A stretch of 58,591 nt of DNA from Gammaproteobacteria bacterium (GCA_005877695.1 VBOA01000007.1:1-58591), one strand, 5' to 3'; shown: positions 1 through 8,910, counted from the first letter of the stretch. Numbers and translations: made by a program. The notes: generated by a model from the letters alone, not told the origin.

Positions 1-824
1 CTATTAAACCATCTCCATCCCCAACCTAAATCCGCACCACCGTTTTGAATACGACGTGTTGAACCGCCATCGGAGATCTTAGGATTACCTGCAAAGGTAT
101 ATAACGAACCATAGATGCCGTTTGGTACGATAAATCCTAATTGGGCAGCGGTTGCGGTAATTTCAGTAAATAACTGAGTTGGATTTTCTTGGGTTACAAA
201 GCCATAAGGATCATAGGCACCAAATGGGATATATTCTTTACCCACTCTAAAATAGATGGGCGAAGCTTGGAAATTACCAATGGTCGCATAAGCTGTGTCT
301 ATTGCTGTTCGATTCAGTGGATGATATACAAAAAGCGAGTTAGCTATATTGTAAGGACCCGTAGAACCTGGCAAACCTGCTAGTGAGGTATAGACCACGG
401 ACATATTCGCCGTCACCCAGTTATTCACACGAGCGTCTACGAATAAATTGGCGTTATTTAACACTAAATCACTCGCACGACCTGAGGTTGGTATCGTTAA
501 TGAATTAGGTGGTACTGTAGCAAGATTTACGGGTGCTGCTGGATTGAATGCTGGGTTAGGTTCCCAGAAAACCGGCGGTTTATTAGCTAAATAAGCATCG
601 GTATTTATCCAACCACTGATATTGATTCGGCAAGTCCAACCACAAGGCTGATCAAATCCCCCCGGTTGATTTCGGTCCAGGATCATATCAAGTTTATTGA
701 CTTGATAGCGCATCACATCCATTTGATAGGATGTGTCCATCATATACGGCTGCATCGCCAATACAGGCCCGCTAAGACCAAGTGCTACGAGTGAAGCAAC
801 TATCGCTTTGAGTTTCATACTCAT
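1..824 (-). CDS. LbtU-family siderophore porin-like outer-membrane protein (partial, C-terminus cut by window edge)
   Basis: The minus-strand frame is open from an ATG at 824 to the window edge (about 274 codons), so the gene continues beyond position 1. The product begins MSMKLKAIVASLVALG and ends its signal peptide near GPVLA, as expected for an exported protein. After it come a tyrosine-rich helix-like stretch (DVMRYQVNKLDMILDR), a WTCRINISGWIN segment and alternating aromatic/polar strands such as FQASPIYFRVGKEYIPFGAY, all typical of the Legionella/Coxiella LbtU-type porins. In Legionella, LbtU takes part in legiobactin uptake; the substrate here is unknown. An in-frame ATG at 818 is also possible: a GGAG sits 4 nt before 824 and 10 nt before 818. 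The family call is from recognised sequence pattern only. Confidence 0.8.
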   Translation of the reverse strand, partial: MSMKLKAIVASLVALGLSGPVLAMQPYMMDTSYQMDVMRYQVNKLDMILDRNQPGGFDQPCGWTCRINISGWINTDAYLANKPPVFWEPNPAFNPAAPVNLATVPPNSLTIPTSGRASDLVLNNANLFVDARVNNWVTANMSVVYTSLAGLPGSTGPYNIANSLFVYHPLNRTAIDTAYATIGNFQASPIYFRVGKEYIPFGAYDPYGFVTQENPTQLFTEITATAAQLGFIVPNGIYGSLYTFAGNPKISDGGSTRRIQNGGADLGWGWRWFN

Positions 825-893
825 CCATCTCCTTAATAGGTTGTTAACTCAACTTTAGATTGTTTAAAAGTTAGATTTTTTGCTCTCTCATCG

Positions 894-907
894 ACAAATT
901 GATTTGT
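894..907. promoter_or_regulatory. short inverted repeat upstream of the porin gene
   Basis: ACAAAT and ATTTGT form a perfect 6-bp inverted repeat separated by 2 bases, about 70 bases upstream of the porin start. It could be an operator for a dimeric regulator. It does not look like a full Fur box and, in AT-rich DNA, it could arise by chance. Confidence 0.2.
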
Positions 908-1045
908 AGATCAAAAAATTAGTTTTAAAAAAATCTATTACTTCTTTAATTTCATACCCGAAACACACCGATAAAAGTTGGAATATGTTACGAGCATAAA
1001 AATAATTCAAAAAACAATTTACTTATATTTATCCCTTATTATTTC

Positions 1046-1205
1046 CTACCAAGGCTGTTTAATTTCCATTCCTGCTTTATAAAAGCGATATCGGCGAAAA
1101 TTAAACAACCCTGGTCTTGGCACCGCTGTAAATTTACAACTTACAGTTTCGCAAACTCTAAACGGAGACTTGCTTAGCGGTTTACCAGAACCGTTTTATA
1201 GACAT
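1046..1205 (-). pseudogene. remnant of a small basic protein, frameshifted near its start
   Basis: A minus-strand frame ending at the TAG at 1048-1046 encodes about 49 residues with protein-like composition, including SKSPFRVCETVSCKF, FNFRRYRFYKAGMEIKQPW and two cysteines. The frame has no start codon; a TAA closes it upstream at 1198-1196. An ATG at 1205 opens a different frame (MSIKRFW) that stops after seven codons, so one indel around 1185 would join the two into a protein of about 55 residues. No known family is recognised. It could be a decayed small gene or a chance ORF; the non-random, aromatic- and arginine-rich tail argues mildly for the former. Confidence 0.3.
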
Positions 1206-1419
1206 TTTATTTATTTTTTTAAATTTTCAGCGATTTGGAAGGTACAAGACTTTGTTATTAGTGCTGAAAATAGCTTTCCTTAAAGATCAGATAGCTATTG
1301 CATTTTATACCTAACACCATGACTTATGTCAATGGCATTCGTCATAAAATGCACCATACTCTATCCTACTATAAAGAAAACCTCCAATTAAAGGAAAATA
1401 GATGCTAAATCAATTTAAA

Positions 1420-1749
1420 TCAAGTTTCTGTTAATTTTTTTTGTAGCTCGCCCGATGTGTAAAACTGCTCAACGATATCGCATCCACCTATTAATTCCCC
1501 TTGGTAATAAAGTTGCGGAAAAGTGGGCCAATTAGAATAATTGGGTAATTCCCGGCGTATATCACTATTTTCAAGTACATTAACATGTGCAAATTTTATA
1601 CCGCAAATGGACAGAATTTGTACTACTTTCGCTGAAAACCCACAACAGGGCTGTTCGGGAGTTCCTTTCATATAGAGAATCACTGGATATTTAGCAATTT
1701 GATGCTCAATGATATCTCTTGTATTCATTTCAAAATTAATAATAGACAT
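1420..1749 (-). CDS. grxD: monothiol glutaredoxin, Grx4/GrxD type
   Basis: This is a 109-residue CGFS-type glutaredoxin. Such proteins carry [2Fe-2S] clusters bound with glutathione and pass them to iron-sulfur targets rather than reducing disulfides. The active-site CGFS is at residues 36-39, preceded by KGTPEQPC; WPTFPQLYYQGELIGGCDI matches the glutathione-binding cis-Pro and GGCD motifs. The first cysteine of PCCGFS is usual in proteobacterial Grx4. I chose the ATG at 1749 because GAGG lies 5 bases upstream; a GTG at 1761 would add four residues with no better support. It stands alone and is divergent from sodB. Confidence 0.93.
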   Translation of the reverse strand: MSIINFEMNTRDIIEHQIAKYPVILYMKGTPEQPCCGFSAKVVQILSICGIKFAHVNVLENSDIRRELPNYSNWPTFPQLYYQGELIGGCDIVEQFYTSGELQKKLTET

Positions 1750-1884
1750 TGGTTGCCTCACTTAAACTATCAAATTATTTTACTAATTTTTTATAGTTGA
1801 TTAATACATTTAATCTAAATTATTTTCAGGCTTTCTAGGAAAAAATTCCTATATAACAAATTGGGGTCAGTCGCATTTAAATGC

Positions 1885-1913
1885 TTGCCTTATCATTATC
1901 TGGATTTTAAACT
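1885..1913 (+). promoter_or_regulatory. candidate sigma-70 promoter for sodB
   Basis: TTGCCT (1885-1890) and TAAACT (1908-1913) are separated by 17 bases and lie about 44 bases upstream of the sodB start. Both hexamers fit the sigma-70 consensus reasonably. This is pattern matching in AT-rich DNA, with no transcript evidence. Confidence 0.4.
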
Positions 1914-1956
1914 GATACTAGCAATTTTAGCAAATCGACAAAAATAGGATACTTCC

Positions 1957-2541
1957 ATGAAACATGAGTTACCCCCATTACCCTATGCTTTAGATGCCTT
2001 AGCCCCCATTATTTCAAAAGAAACTTTGGAATACCATTATGGGAAGCACCATAAAGCCTATGTTGACAAATTGAACGAATTAATTCCCGGTACAGAGTTC
2101 GAAACATTATCTCTGGAAGAAATTATCAAAAAAGCTCCTCCTGGCCCCCTTTTTAATAATGCTGCTCAAGTATGGAATCACACCTTTTATTGGCATTGCA
2201 TGACGCCTGAAGCTACAAAAAACAAGTTACAAGGACCTTTATTAGACGCAATAAACGAATCCTTTGGTTCCGTAGATAATTTTAAAGAAAATTTTGTTAA
2301 GGCGGCCATTGGACAATTTGGTTCTGGATGGGCCTGGCTTGTAAAAGACACACAGGGGTTAGCAATAAAAACAACTAGCAATGCACAAACTCCTATCCAG
2401 GATAATAAGCCTTGTCTTTTTACTTGCGATGTCTGGGAACACGCCTACTATATAGACTACCGTAATGCTCGCCCAAAATATCTGGAAAAATTTTGGAATG
2501 TAGTAAATTGGGGTTTTGTCGCTAAAAATTTCGAAAAATAA
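1957..2541 (+). CDS. sodB: iron superoxide dismutase
   Basis: This cytoplasmic enzyme converts superoxide to hydrogen peroxide and oxygen. The 194-residue product matches the usual FeSOD length. The four metal ligands are visible: His27 (LEYHYGKHH), His75 (WNHTFYW), Asp158 and His162 (DVWEHAYY). Gln71 in NNAAQVWNH sits at the position diagnostic of the iron rather than the manganese type. The ATG has an AGGA-like ribosome-binding site about 7 bases upstream. The argD start follows 20 bases after the stop, so co-transcription is possible. A second, Cu/Zn enzyme is encoded at 46557. Confidence 0.96.
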   Translation: MKHELPPLPYALDALAPIISKETLEYHYGKHHKAYVDKLNELIPGTEFETLSLEEIIKKAPPGPLFNNAAQVWNHTFYWHCMTPEATKNKLQGPLLDAINESFGSVDNFKENFVKAAIGQFGSGWAWLVKDTQGLAIKTTSNAQTPIQDNKPCLFTCDVWEHAYYIDYRNARPKYLEKFWNVVNWGFVAKNFEK

Positions 2542-2561
2542 CTAGTTATAGAGAAAAAATT

Positions 2562-3746
2562 ATGACATCCGCTTTGATGCCAATTTACTCAAATCGATTG
2601 CCTATAGCCTTTGAAAAAGGCTCAGGAATGTGGTTAACAGACACCCAAGGAGAAAAATATTTAGATGCATTAGCTGGAATTGCGGTGTGCGGTTTAGGCC
2701 ATGCCCATCCAGCAATCACAGAAACTATTCACAAACAAGCTGCAAAACTAATCCATACCTCGAATACTTATCATATTCCTGAACAAGAAATATTAGCCTC
2801 TAAATTGGCGCGTTTATCTGGAATGGATCAAGTTTTTTTTTCTAATTCCGGTGCAGAATCTAACGAAGCGGCTATTAAAATGACGCGACTTTATGCCCGA
2901 AAAAAAGCTGTCGAACAACCTATCATTATTGCCATGAAAAATGCTTTTCATGGTAGAACTATGGCAACATTAAGTTTATCTGGTAGCGAACGTTTACAAA
3001 TTGGTTTTGAACCATTATTAGATCGTTTTATTCATATCCCATTTAATGATGTTGACGCATTAGAAAATGTTATAAAAAAGCATAAAAAAAACATTGTGGC
3101 AATCATGTTAGAACCTATCCAAGGCGATGGTGGGATTAAAATAGCCACGTCTGATTTTTTAAAAACCATTCGAAGTTATTGCGATCAGTACGATTGGTTG
3201 ATGATACTCGATGAAATACAAACGGGTCTTTGTCGTACCGGACCATGGTTTGCTTATCAAGCAACCAATATTTTACCTGATATCGTTACTATTGCAAAAA
3301 CCTTAGGTAATGGCTTTCCTATAGGAGCCTATTGCTCGCGTGGAAAAGCAAATAATATTTTTCCTATTGGAAAACATGGTTCAACCTTTGCAGGAAGTGC
3401 CTTAGCCTGTGCTGTTGCCATTACTGTTATTGATACTTTAGAAAAAGAAAATTTTTCCGTACATGTAAAGAAAATTGGAGCTTATTTGCTAACTAAATTA
3501 CAAAATACTTTTGTCAAACATCCGCATATTATCGCTATAAAAGGACGAGGACTTATGCTAGGTATTGAGCTAGATACTGAATGTCGTAATATTCCTAAAA
3601 TCGGATTAAAACATCGTTTACTTTTTAATGTAGTTTCTAATAATACGATACGCCTTCTACCCGCTTTGATTTTACAAGAAGCAGAAGCAGATAAAATTTG
3701 CTTACGTTTAGTTAAAACTATAGACGAATTTTATTCCTCCTTATGA
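2562..3746 (+). CDS. argD: acetylornithine / succinyldiaminopimelate aminotransferase family protein
   Basis: This class III PLP-dependent aminotransferase (394 aa) transfers an amino group between N-acetylornithine and 2-oxoglutarate in arginine synthesis; ArgD enzymes often also serve the diaminopimelate (lysine/cell wall) step. Visible features are SNSGAESNEAAIK (phosphate/cofactor contact, residues 94-106), AFHGRT (129-133), the Asp217-Glu218 pair in ILDEIQTG, and the Schiff-base Lys246 in IAKTLGNGFPIGA. Its stop overlaps the next start (ATGA), so the two are probably translationally coupled. No other arginine gene is in the window, which makes the diaminopimelate role a reasonable inference for a reduced genome. 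Confidence 0.9.
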   Translation: MTSALMPIYSNRLPIAFEKGSGMWLTDTQGEKYLDALAGIAVCGLGHAHPAITETIHKQAAKLIHTSNTYHIPEQEILASKLARLSGMDQVFFSNSGAESNEAAIKMTRLYARKKAVEQPIIIAMKNAFHGRTMATLSLSGSERLQIGFEPLLDRFIHIPFNDVDALENVIKKHKKNIVAIMLEPIQGDGGIKIATSDFLKTIRSYCDQYDWLMILDEIQTGLCRTGPWFAYQATNILPDIVTIAKTLGNGFPIGAYCSRGKANNIFPIGKHGSTFAGSALACAVAITVIDTLEKENFSVHVKKIGAYLLTKLQNTFVKHPHIIAIKGRGLMLGIELDTECRNIPKIGLKHRLLFNVVSNNTIRLLPALILQEAEADKICLRLVKTIDEFYSSL

Positions 3747-4909
3747 AAAATAGTGAAAAAAAATTAGAGTTTACTACTCGTTGCATACATGCTGGACAAA
3801 CACCTGATCCAAGCACTGGTGCATTAATTACACCAATTTATGCAACATCCACTTACGCTCAAAAAAGTCCAGGTGTACATCAAGGCTTTGAGTATTCTAG
3901 AACTCAAAATCCTACACGATTTGCTTACGAACGGTGTATTGCTGATTTAGAAAATGGTCATGCTGGATTTGCTTTTGCCTCTGGAATGGCGGCTATTAAT
4001 ACATTACTAGAACTATTAAATCCTGGTGATCATATCATTGGCATGGATGATTTATATGGTGGCACCGTACGTTTATTTAATCAAATTAAGCAGCGATCAT
4101 CAGATTTAAGTTTTTCATATGTAGATATGACCGATTTAAATAATTTAAACAAGCAGATCAAACCTGAAACTAAATTATTATGGATGGAGTCCCCAACTAA
4201 TCCCTTATTAAAATTGATTGACATCGAACAAGCAGTAAAAATTGCTCGTCAGCATAATTTAATAACTGTACTTGATAATACGTTTGCAACTCCTTGGATT
4301 CAGCAACCCTTAACTTTAGGTTGTGATCTTGTTGTCCACTCAGCCACTAAGTATTTGAATGGGCACTCCGATATGATCGGAGGTATCGTAGTTGTAGGAA
4401 ACAATGCTGAATTAATTGAGAAAATAACCTATTTACAAAACGCAATGGGTGCCATACAAAGTCCCTTTGACAGTTTTCTTGCTTTACGAGGTTTACATAC
4501 TTTAGCATTACGTATGCAAAGACACTGTGAAAACGCATTAAAAATAGCTCAGTTTTTAGAGCAACATAACAAGATTGAAAAAGTTTATTACCCTGGCTTA
4601 ACAAGTCATTCTCAACATAACTTAGCTAAAAAACAAATGCGAAACGGTTTCGGAGGAATTGTAAGCTTTGTTTTGCAAGGAGATTTAGAAGAAACCCGTC
4701 GTTTTCTAGAACGTTGCCGTCTATTTACGTTAGCAGAAAGCCTTGGTTGCGTGGAAAGTCTTGTTGATCACCCTGCCATTATGACGCATGCTGCTTTACC
4801 TTTAAAAACTCGAGAGCAGCTTGGTATTACTGATAATCTAATCCGTTTGTCTGTAGGAATCGAAGCAATCCAAGATCTGATTGATGATCTTAAACAAGCC
4901 CTAATTTAA
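3743..4909 (+). CDS. trans-sulfuration PLP enzyme (cystathionine gamma-synthase / lyase family)
   Basis: The 388-residue product belongs to the Cys/Met metabolism PLP-dependent enzymes (MetB/MetC/CGL fold). Motifs visible are YSRTQNPTR (51-59), FASGMAAI (78-85), DDLYGGT (102-108), DNTFATP (178-184) and the PLP lysine Lys203 in HSATKYLNGHSD. The carboxylate-binding segment ESLGCVESLVDHPA is present near the C-terminus. Members make, cleave or exchange the sulfur of cystathionine or homocysteine; sequence reading cannot separate gamma-synthase from gamma-lyase. It overlaps argD by four bases. Sulfur metabolism would fit the PP-loop/TusA genes shortly downstream, but that link is inference. Confidence 0.85.
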   Translation: MKNSEKKLEFTTRCIHAGQTPDPSTGALITPIYATSTYAQKSPGVHQGFEYSRTQNPTRFAYERCIADLENGHAGFAFASGMAAINTLLELLNPGDHIIGMDDLYGGTVRLFNQIKQRSSDLSFSYVDMTDLNNLNKQIKPETKLLWMESPTNPLLKLIDIEQAVKIARQHNLITVLDNTFATPWIQQPLTLGCDLVVHSATKYLNGHSDMIGGIVVVGNNAELIEKITYLQNAMGAIQSPFDSFLALRGLHTLALRMQRHCENALKIAQFLEQHNKIEKVYYPGLTSHSQHNLAKKQMRNGFGGIVSFVLQGDLEETRRFLERCRLFTLAESLGCVESLVDHPAIMTHAALPLKTREQLGITDNLIRLSVGIEAIQDLIDDLKQALI

Positions 4910-4987
4910 TTATTTTTTTTATTAAGCAAAATACTAACCTACAACTAAAGTCTGTTAAAATTTGAGTAAAATAATATTGGATTAGCC

Positions 4988-5272
4988 ATGAAAAAAAATG
5001 CATCATTTTTAATTTTTTTTTCGATATTTTTAGCTTCCTGTCATTCTAATTTAACTTCAGATAGTTTAATCTCAAAAAGTACGGATTCTTTCACCTTCAA
5101 AATTACTCCAGGAAAAGCTAAAACACCTACAAGCATAATGCCCACTGGATTTGGCCCCATCAGAGGACCTTCTATCTCTTCATCAGGCGTAGAAAATTCG
5201 TTTAGTAAAGATTTAATTAGATGTCGAAAAAACTTATTAAATCAACAAGTACATTTTGTGTTTAATTTTTAA
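4988..5272 (+). CDS. small predicted lipoprotein, unknown function
   Basis: The 94-residue product starts with two lysines and a hydrophobic run ending in a lipobox (FLASC, lipid-accepting cysteine at about residue 18), so it should be a membrane-anchored lipoprotein. The mature part is short, Ser/Thr-rich and has a PTGFGPIRGPSISSSG stretch with glycines and prolines; no domain is recognised. The ATG follows a weak ribosome-binding site. It ends 11 bases before the PP-loop gene, so the two may share a transcript, but no functional link is evident. Confidence 0.6.
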   Translation: MKKNASFLIFFSIFLASCHSNLTSDSLISKSTDSFTFKITPGKAKTPTSIMPTGFGPIRGPSISSSGVENSFSKDLIRCRKNLLNQQVHFVFNF

Positions 5273-5283
5273 CTGGTTCGATT

Positions 5284-6324
5284 ATGAAAAAAGCGGTTGC
5301 TCTTATTTCTGGCGGTTTAGATTCTATGCTTGCCACCCGTGTTATTCAAGAACAAGGGATTTATGTTGAAGGTATTAATTTTTATACTGGATTTTGCGTG
5401 GAAGGGCATACGCAAGCTATTCGTAATTCTCAACCTAATAAAGTTAAACGCAACAGTGCCTTATGGGCTGCTGAACAATTAGGTATCAAATTACATATCA
5501 TAGATATTATTCAAGATTATAAACAAATAGTCTTGAATCCTAAGTATGGCTATGGCTCTCATCTCAATCCTTGTCTCGATTGTAAAATTTTTATGGTGAA
5601 TCGCGCCAAACAATGGATGGAAAAAAATCAATTTGACTTTATCATCACGGGTGAAGTCATTGGTCAGCGCCCAAAGTCGCAACTTAAGAAGTACATGCCT
5701 ATAGTGGCACATGAATCTAAAGCAGATGATATTTTGCTACGGCCACTTTGTGCAAAGCTATTAGCGCCCACTTTGGTAGAACGTGAAGGATGGGTAAATC
5801 GTGAAAAACTTCATGGATTTTCCGGCCGCAGTCGTGGGCCGCAATTTGACTTAGCAAAAAAATTTGATTTTCAAGAATATGCTCAGCCGGCAGGGGGCTG
5901 TTGTTTTTTAACTAACGGCCATTATACAAAAAAATTAAAGGATCTTTGGAAACACCGAGGAAGAAAAGATTATGAATTTGATGATATTATCCTGCTGAAG
6001 GTAGGTCGACATATCCGACCCCATTCCGATTTTAAGCTCATCATTTGCCGAGATGAAGGGGAAAATCACTTCCTTGAATCCTATCAACATCAATATACCT
6101 CGCTAAAACCCATTAGTCATTTAGGCCCTTTAAGTCTAATTGAGGGTAAAATTAACGCAGAATATATCCATTTTGCCGCAAAAATCGCAGCTCGCTTTAC
6201 CGACGCTAAATCCAATGATAAGGTAACTTTGGAAATTAGCTCAGTGAGTGGCTCAATACAAACGATAAAAGTTTTCCCTTTTACTGCGGATCAAATCCCT
6301 AAAGAGTGGTATATTTCTAGCTAA
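5284..6324 (+). CDS. MnmA-like PP-loop ATPase, putative tRNA thiolation enzyme
   Basis: The 346-residue product has the PP-loop pyrophosphatase motif SGGLDS (residues 9-14), used to adenylate a tRNA base before sulfur insertion. Two candidate catalytic cysteine sites match the MnmA layout: NPCLDC (Cys97, Cys100) and GGCCFLT (Cys206, Cys207), and ITGEVIGQRPKSQ follows the first as in MnmA-like proteins. It is not canonical MnmA: that is longer with a different C-terminal region. A tusA-type gene lies 86 bases downstream, which supports a sulfur-transfer role. Databases often label such proteins tRNA methyltransferase or thiouridylase; the exact base and position modified are unknown. Confidence 0.75.
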   Translation: MKKAVALISGGLDSMLATRVIQEQGIYVEGINFYTGFCVEGHTQAIRNSQPNKVKRNSALWAAEQLGIKLHIIDIIQDYKQIVLNPKYGYGSHLNPCLDCKIFMVNRAKQWMEKNQFDFIITGEVIGQRPKSQLKKYMPIVAHESKADDILLRPLCAKLLAPTLVEREGWVNREKLHGFSGRSRGPQFDLAKKFDFQEYAQPAGGCCFLTNGHYTKKLKDLWKHRGRKDYEFDDIILLKVGRHIRPHSDFKLIICRDEGENHFLESYQHQYTSLKPISHLGPLSLIEGKINAEYIHFAAKIAARFTDAKSNDKVTLEISSVSGSIQTIKVFPFTADQIPKEWYISS

Positions 6325-6410
6325 TCGATATTTTTTAAATTAAGTGCTTTTATTTGAATAAATCAATTTTTATAAATTAATGCTAGATTGCTTATAAAAA
6401 GCTAATCATT

Positions 6411-6638
6411 ATGACCCATCATTTAGATGCTCGACGTTTACTTTGCCCATTACCTGTTATCAAGATACAAGAATACGTGAAAACATTATATCCAGGTGAT
6501 ATTTTAGAGATTGTATGCACTGATAAGGGAAGTCTTTCTGACATTACAGCCTGGTGTCGAATTCATGGTCATTATTTATTATCAAGTAGCAAACAAAATC
6601 AAGAAATTTTCATGACAATCCAAATAGGTATTTGTTAA
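6411..6638 (+). CDS. tusA: TusA-family sulfur carrier protein
   Basis: This 75-residue protein has the TusA/SirA fold signature: LDARRLLCPLPVIK with the persulfide-carrying Cys12 in the CPLPV motif, then the TDKGSLSDITAWCRIHGH segment. TusA proteins take sulfur from a cysteine desulfurase and pass it on, classically to tRNA 2-thiouridine synthesis. Placement just after the MnmA-like PP-loop gene suggests it is that enzyme's donor. The stop codon is immediately followed by the start of the cation transporter gene, so they are co-transcribed. Other TusA-like proteins serve molybdenum cofactor or sulfur oxidation, so the symbol is by family. Confidence 0.82.
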   Translation: MTHHLDARRLLCPLPVIKIQEYVKTLYPGDILEIVCTDKGSLSDITAWCRIHGHYLLSSSKQNQEIFMTIQIGIC

Positions 6639-7763
6639 ATGGAAACTTCTCGTTATCAACAAACACGTTTTATCGTGTTATGGGGTGGATTAAAAAACAT
6701 CTTACTAGCGGGTTTAAAAATAATTTTTGGAATTATTGGCCATTCACATGGTTTATTAGCAGATGGGGTTCATTCCCTATCTGATCTAATTGTTGATAGC
6801 GTTGTAATTGTTGCCTCAAAATTCAGCAATAAAGCAGCTGATGAAGACCATCCTTATGGACATGGTCGTATTGAAACAGCAGCTACCGTTTTTTTAGCAC
6901 TAATTTTAGCGTTTGCAGCTTTTGCTATTATTATAAATGCCTTTATTACTATCGCAGCTGTTCATATTAATACAGTGCCTACTCAAATTGTTTTATGGAT
7001 TGCGCTAAGCTCAATTGCTCTCAATGAGTTACTTTATTTTTGGACCAAACAGGTAGCTAATCAAATTAAATCTAGATTGTTAATGACCAACGCCTGGCAT
7101 CATCGTAGCGATTCTTTTTCTTCTATAGCCGTTGCTTTAGGCGTAATTGGAACTTGGTTCGGTTTTCCTAAATTGGATGCTATAGCCGCTATTATTGTAG
7201 GTTTAATGATTTTAAAAATGGCTTGGGATTTTGGTTGGCATAGTATTCGTGAATTAGTAGATACTGCTCTCAATATAGAAGAAACTGAAAAAATTAAATT
7301 ATTTATAAAAGATATTCCCGGTGTGAAGGCCATTCACCAACTACGTACTCGCTCAATTGCTGGATCCATTTTTTGTGATGTCCATGTTTTAGTCGATCCT
7401 TCTATTAGTGTTTCAGAGGGCCATTACATCGGTCAGGAAGTCGACAAACGCTTGATTGCGTCATTTCCAGATATTACCGATGTTACTGTTCACATTGACA
7501 CTGAAGATGATGAATTAATTAATCCTTCTTATAATCTACCTGGCCGGAATACGTTACAAAAAATTTTGAAGAAACATTGGCAAAATTTACTACCGGAAAC
7601 GGCTATTGAAACAGCCGTCTTTCATTATTTAGATGGTAAAATCACTATTGAGCTAAAATTACCTATGGAATTTAGCCATCAAACTGACCTAGAAACTAAA
7701 TTAAAAGAAATTACTGCAACAGAAAGTTTTATCACTGACATTAAAATTTTTTATTATAAATGA
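6639..7763 (+). CDS. cation diffusion facilitator (divalent metal efflux)
   Basis: This 374-residue inner-membrane protein of the CDF family exchanges protons for divalent metals such as Zn, Fe or Mn. About six membrane segments occupy residues 15-210. Metal-site motifs are visible in TM2 (LLADGVHSLSD) and TM5 (NAWHHRSDS), plus HPYGHGRIE in the loop between TM2 and TM3. A cytoplasmic metal-binding ferredoxin-like domain follows (about 215-300), then an extra C-terminal extension to 374, longer than E. coli FieF at 300. The start touches the tusA stop and the stop overlaps the xthA start (ATGA). The metal cannot be told from the sequence. Confidence 0.88.
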   Translation: METSRYQQTRFIVLWGGLKNILLAGLKIIFGIIGHSHGLLADGVHSLSDLIVDSVVIVASKFSNKAADEDHPYGHGRIETAATVFLALILAFAAFAIIINAFITIAAVHINTVPTQIVLWIALSSIALNELLYFWTKQVANQIKSRLLMTNAWHHRSDSFSSIAVALGVIGTWFGFPKLDAIAAIIVGLMILKMAWDFGWHSIRELVDTALNIEETEKIKLFIKDIPGVKAIHQLRTRSIAGSIFCDVHVLVDPSISVSEGHYIGQEVDKRLIASFPDITDVTVHIDTEDDELINPSYNLPGRNTLQKILKKHWQNLLPETAIETAVFHYLDGKITIELKLPMEFSHQTDLETKLKEITATESFITDIKIFYYK

Positions 7764-8545
7764 CGAAATTATTTAAAATTGCAACTTGGAATGTTAATTC
7801 ATTGCGCATAAGATTAGAACATATTTTAACCTGGCTGAATTCACATCAACCCCATCTACTGGCGGTGCAAGAAACTAAAGTTGAGAATCATCATTTTCCC
7901 GAAGAAGCATTCAAAAAAGCCGGTTATCATGTCTTATATAACGGTCAAAAAACCTATAACGGCGTTGCGTTTATTAGCCGACTTCCCATGCAAAATGAAA
8001 TAATCTTTTTGCCTAACTTCGATGATACACAACGACGTATCTTAGTTGCTAATATAGGTTCATTACGTATAGTCAATATTTACGTGCCTAATGGCTCAAC
8101 TTTAGATTCTGAAAAATTTAATTATAAATTACGATGGCTAAAACAATTAAAAATTTATTTACAGCAAGAATTAAACTTACATCCAAATTTAATCGTACTT
8201 GGAGATTTTAATATCGCTCCGGAAGATAAAGACGTTCATGATCCGCAAATTTGGCAAGGCAAAGTTCTGGTTAGTCCAGCGGAACGTCTAGCATTAAAGG
8301 AGATACTAGCCTTAGGACTTAAGGATAGTTTTCGAGAATTCCATAATGAGCCTGGTCATTACACATGGTGGGATTACCGAGCAGGCGCATTTCGACGAAA
8401 TCATGGTTTACGTATCGATCATATATTAAGTAGTAACGCTTTAATTCCTCACTGCATTGTTTGCGAAATTGATAAGGAAATCCGATTGTGGGAAAAACCT
8501 TCGGATCATGTCCCTGTCATAGCAACTTATCAAAATATCAGCTAG
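7760..8545 (+). CDS. xthA: exodeoxyribonuclease III
   Basis: A 261-residue AP endonuclease/3'-exonuclease of the ExoIII family that repairs abasic sites in base excision repair. Motifs in order are KIATWNVNSLR (6-16), AVQETKV with the metal-binding Glu38, the GDFNIAP catalytic Asp-Asn segment near residue 153, LRIDHIL, and SDHVPV with the catalytic His near residue 252. It overlaps the CDF stop by four bases and is followed by hspQ after 9 bases, suggesting one transcript. Length and motifs are ordinary. Confidence 0.95.
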   Translation: MTKLFKIATWNVNSLRIRLEHILTWLNSHQPHLLAVQETKVENHHFPEEAFKKAGYHVLYNGQKTYNGVAFISRLPMQNEIIFLPNFDDTQRRILVANIGSLRIVNIYVPNGSTLDSEKFNYKLRWLKQLKIYLQQELNLHPNLIVLGDFNIAPEDKDVHDPQIWQGKVLVSPAERLALKEILALGLKDSFREFHNEPGHYTWWDYRAGAFRRNHGLRIDHILSSNALIPHCIVCEIDKEIRLWEKPSDHVPVIATYQNIS

Positions 8546-8554
8546 GATTCATAT

Positions 8555-8875
8555 ATGATGGAACCTATAAAAGCACGTTTCGGAATCGGAGAAATTGTTC
8601 AGCACAGTTTATTTGGCTATCGTGGTGTTATTGTTGATGCTGATGCTGGCTTTCAAGGGGATGATGCTTGGTACAGCAAAAATGCACCAGGGAATCCTCC
8701 TAAAAATCAACCCTGGTATCATATTTTAGTTCATGGTTCGGTTCATCATGCTTATGCGGCTGAAATAAATCTAACTAAAGACGACACACTGGATCCAGTA
8801 GAGCATCCTGAGTTAGATTACTTTTTTGATAACTTTAAAAATGGTGTCTACCATCGTCGTCGATATAGCAATTGA
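8555..8875 (+). CDS. hspQ: heat shock protein HspQ (YccV-like)
   Basis: The 106-residue product matches the HspQ/YccV family over its whole length: ARFGIGEIVQHSLFGYRGV at the start, DADAGFQG, then QPWYHILVHGS and a C-terminal DYFFDNFKNGVYHRRR. In E. coli HspQ binds hemimethylated DNA and modulates Lon protease substrate turnover. Two tandem ATG codons begin the ORF; either may be used. It lies between xthA and sixA in a tight same-strand run. Nothing unusual is seen. Confidence 0.93.
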   Translation: MMEPIKARFGIGEIVQHSLFGYRGVIVDADAGFQGDDAWYSKNAPGNPPKNQPWYHILVHGSVHHAYAAEINLTKDDTLDPVEHPELDYFFDNFKNGVYHRRRYSN

Positions 8876-8910
8876 GATAATAAAATTATAATTGCCAAAA
8901 AAATGAATTT

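Larger units (their letters stand above)
825..1419. other. gene-poor gap between lbtU-like gene and grxD
   Basis: No intact gene is visible in this 595-base AT-rich stretch. It holds the upstream region of the porin gene, with a short inverted repeat at 894-907, and a minus-strand small-protein remnant at 1046-1205. The bases from about 1206 to 1419 show no start-plus-ORF worth reporting and no clear terminator. Confidence 0.6.

Noticed and set aside
189..383. Plus-strand ORF of 64 codons
   Set aside because: It lies wholly inside the porin coding region on the other strand and has no protein-like pattern.
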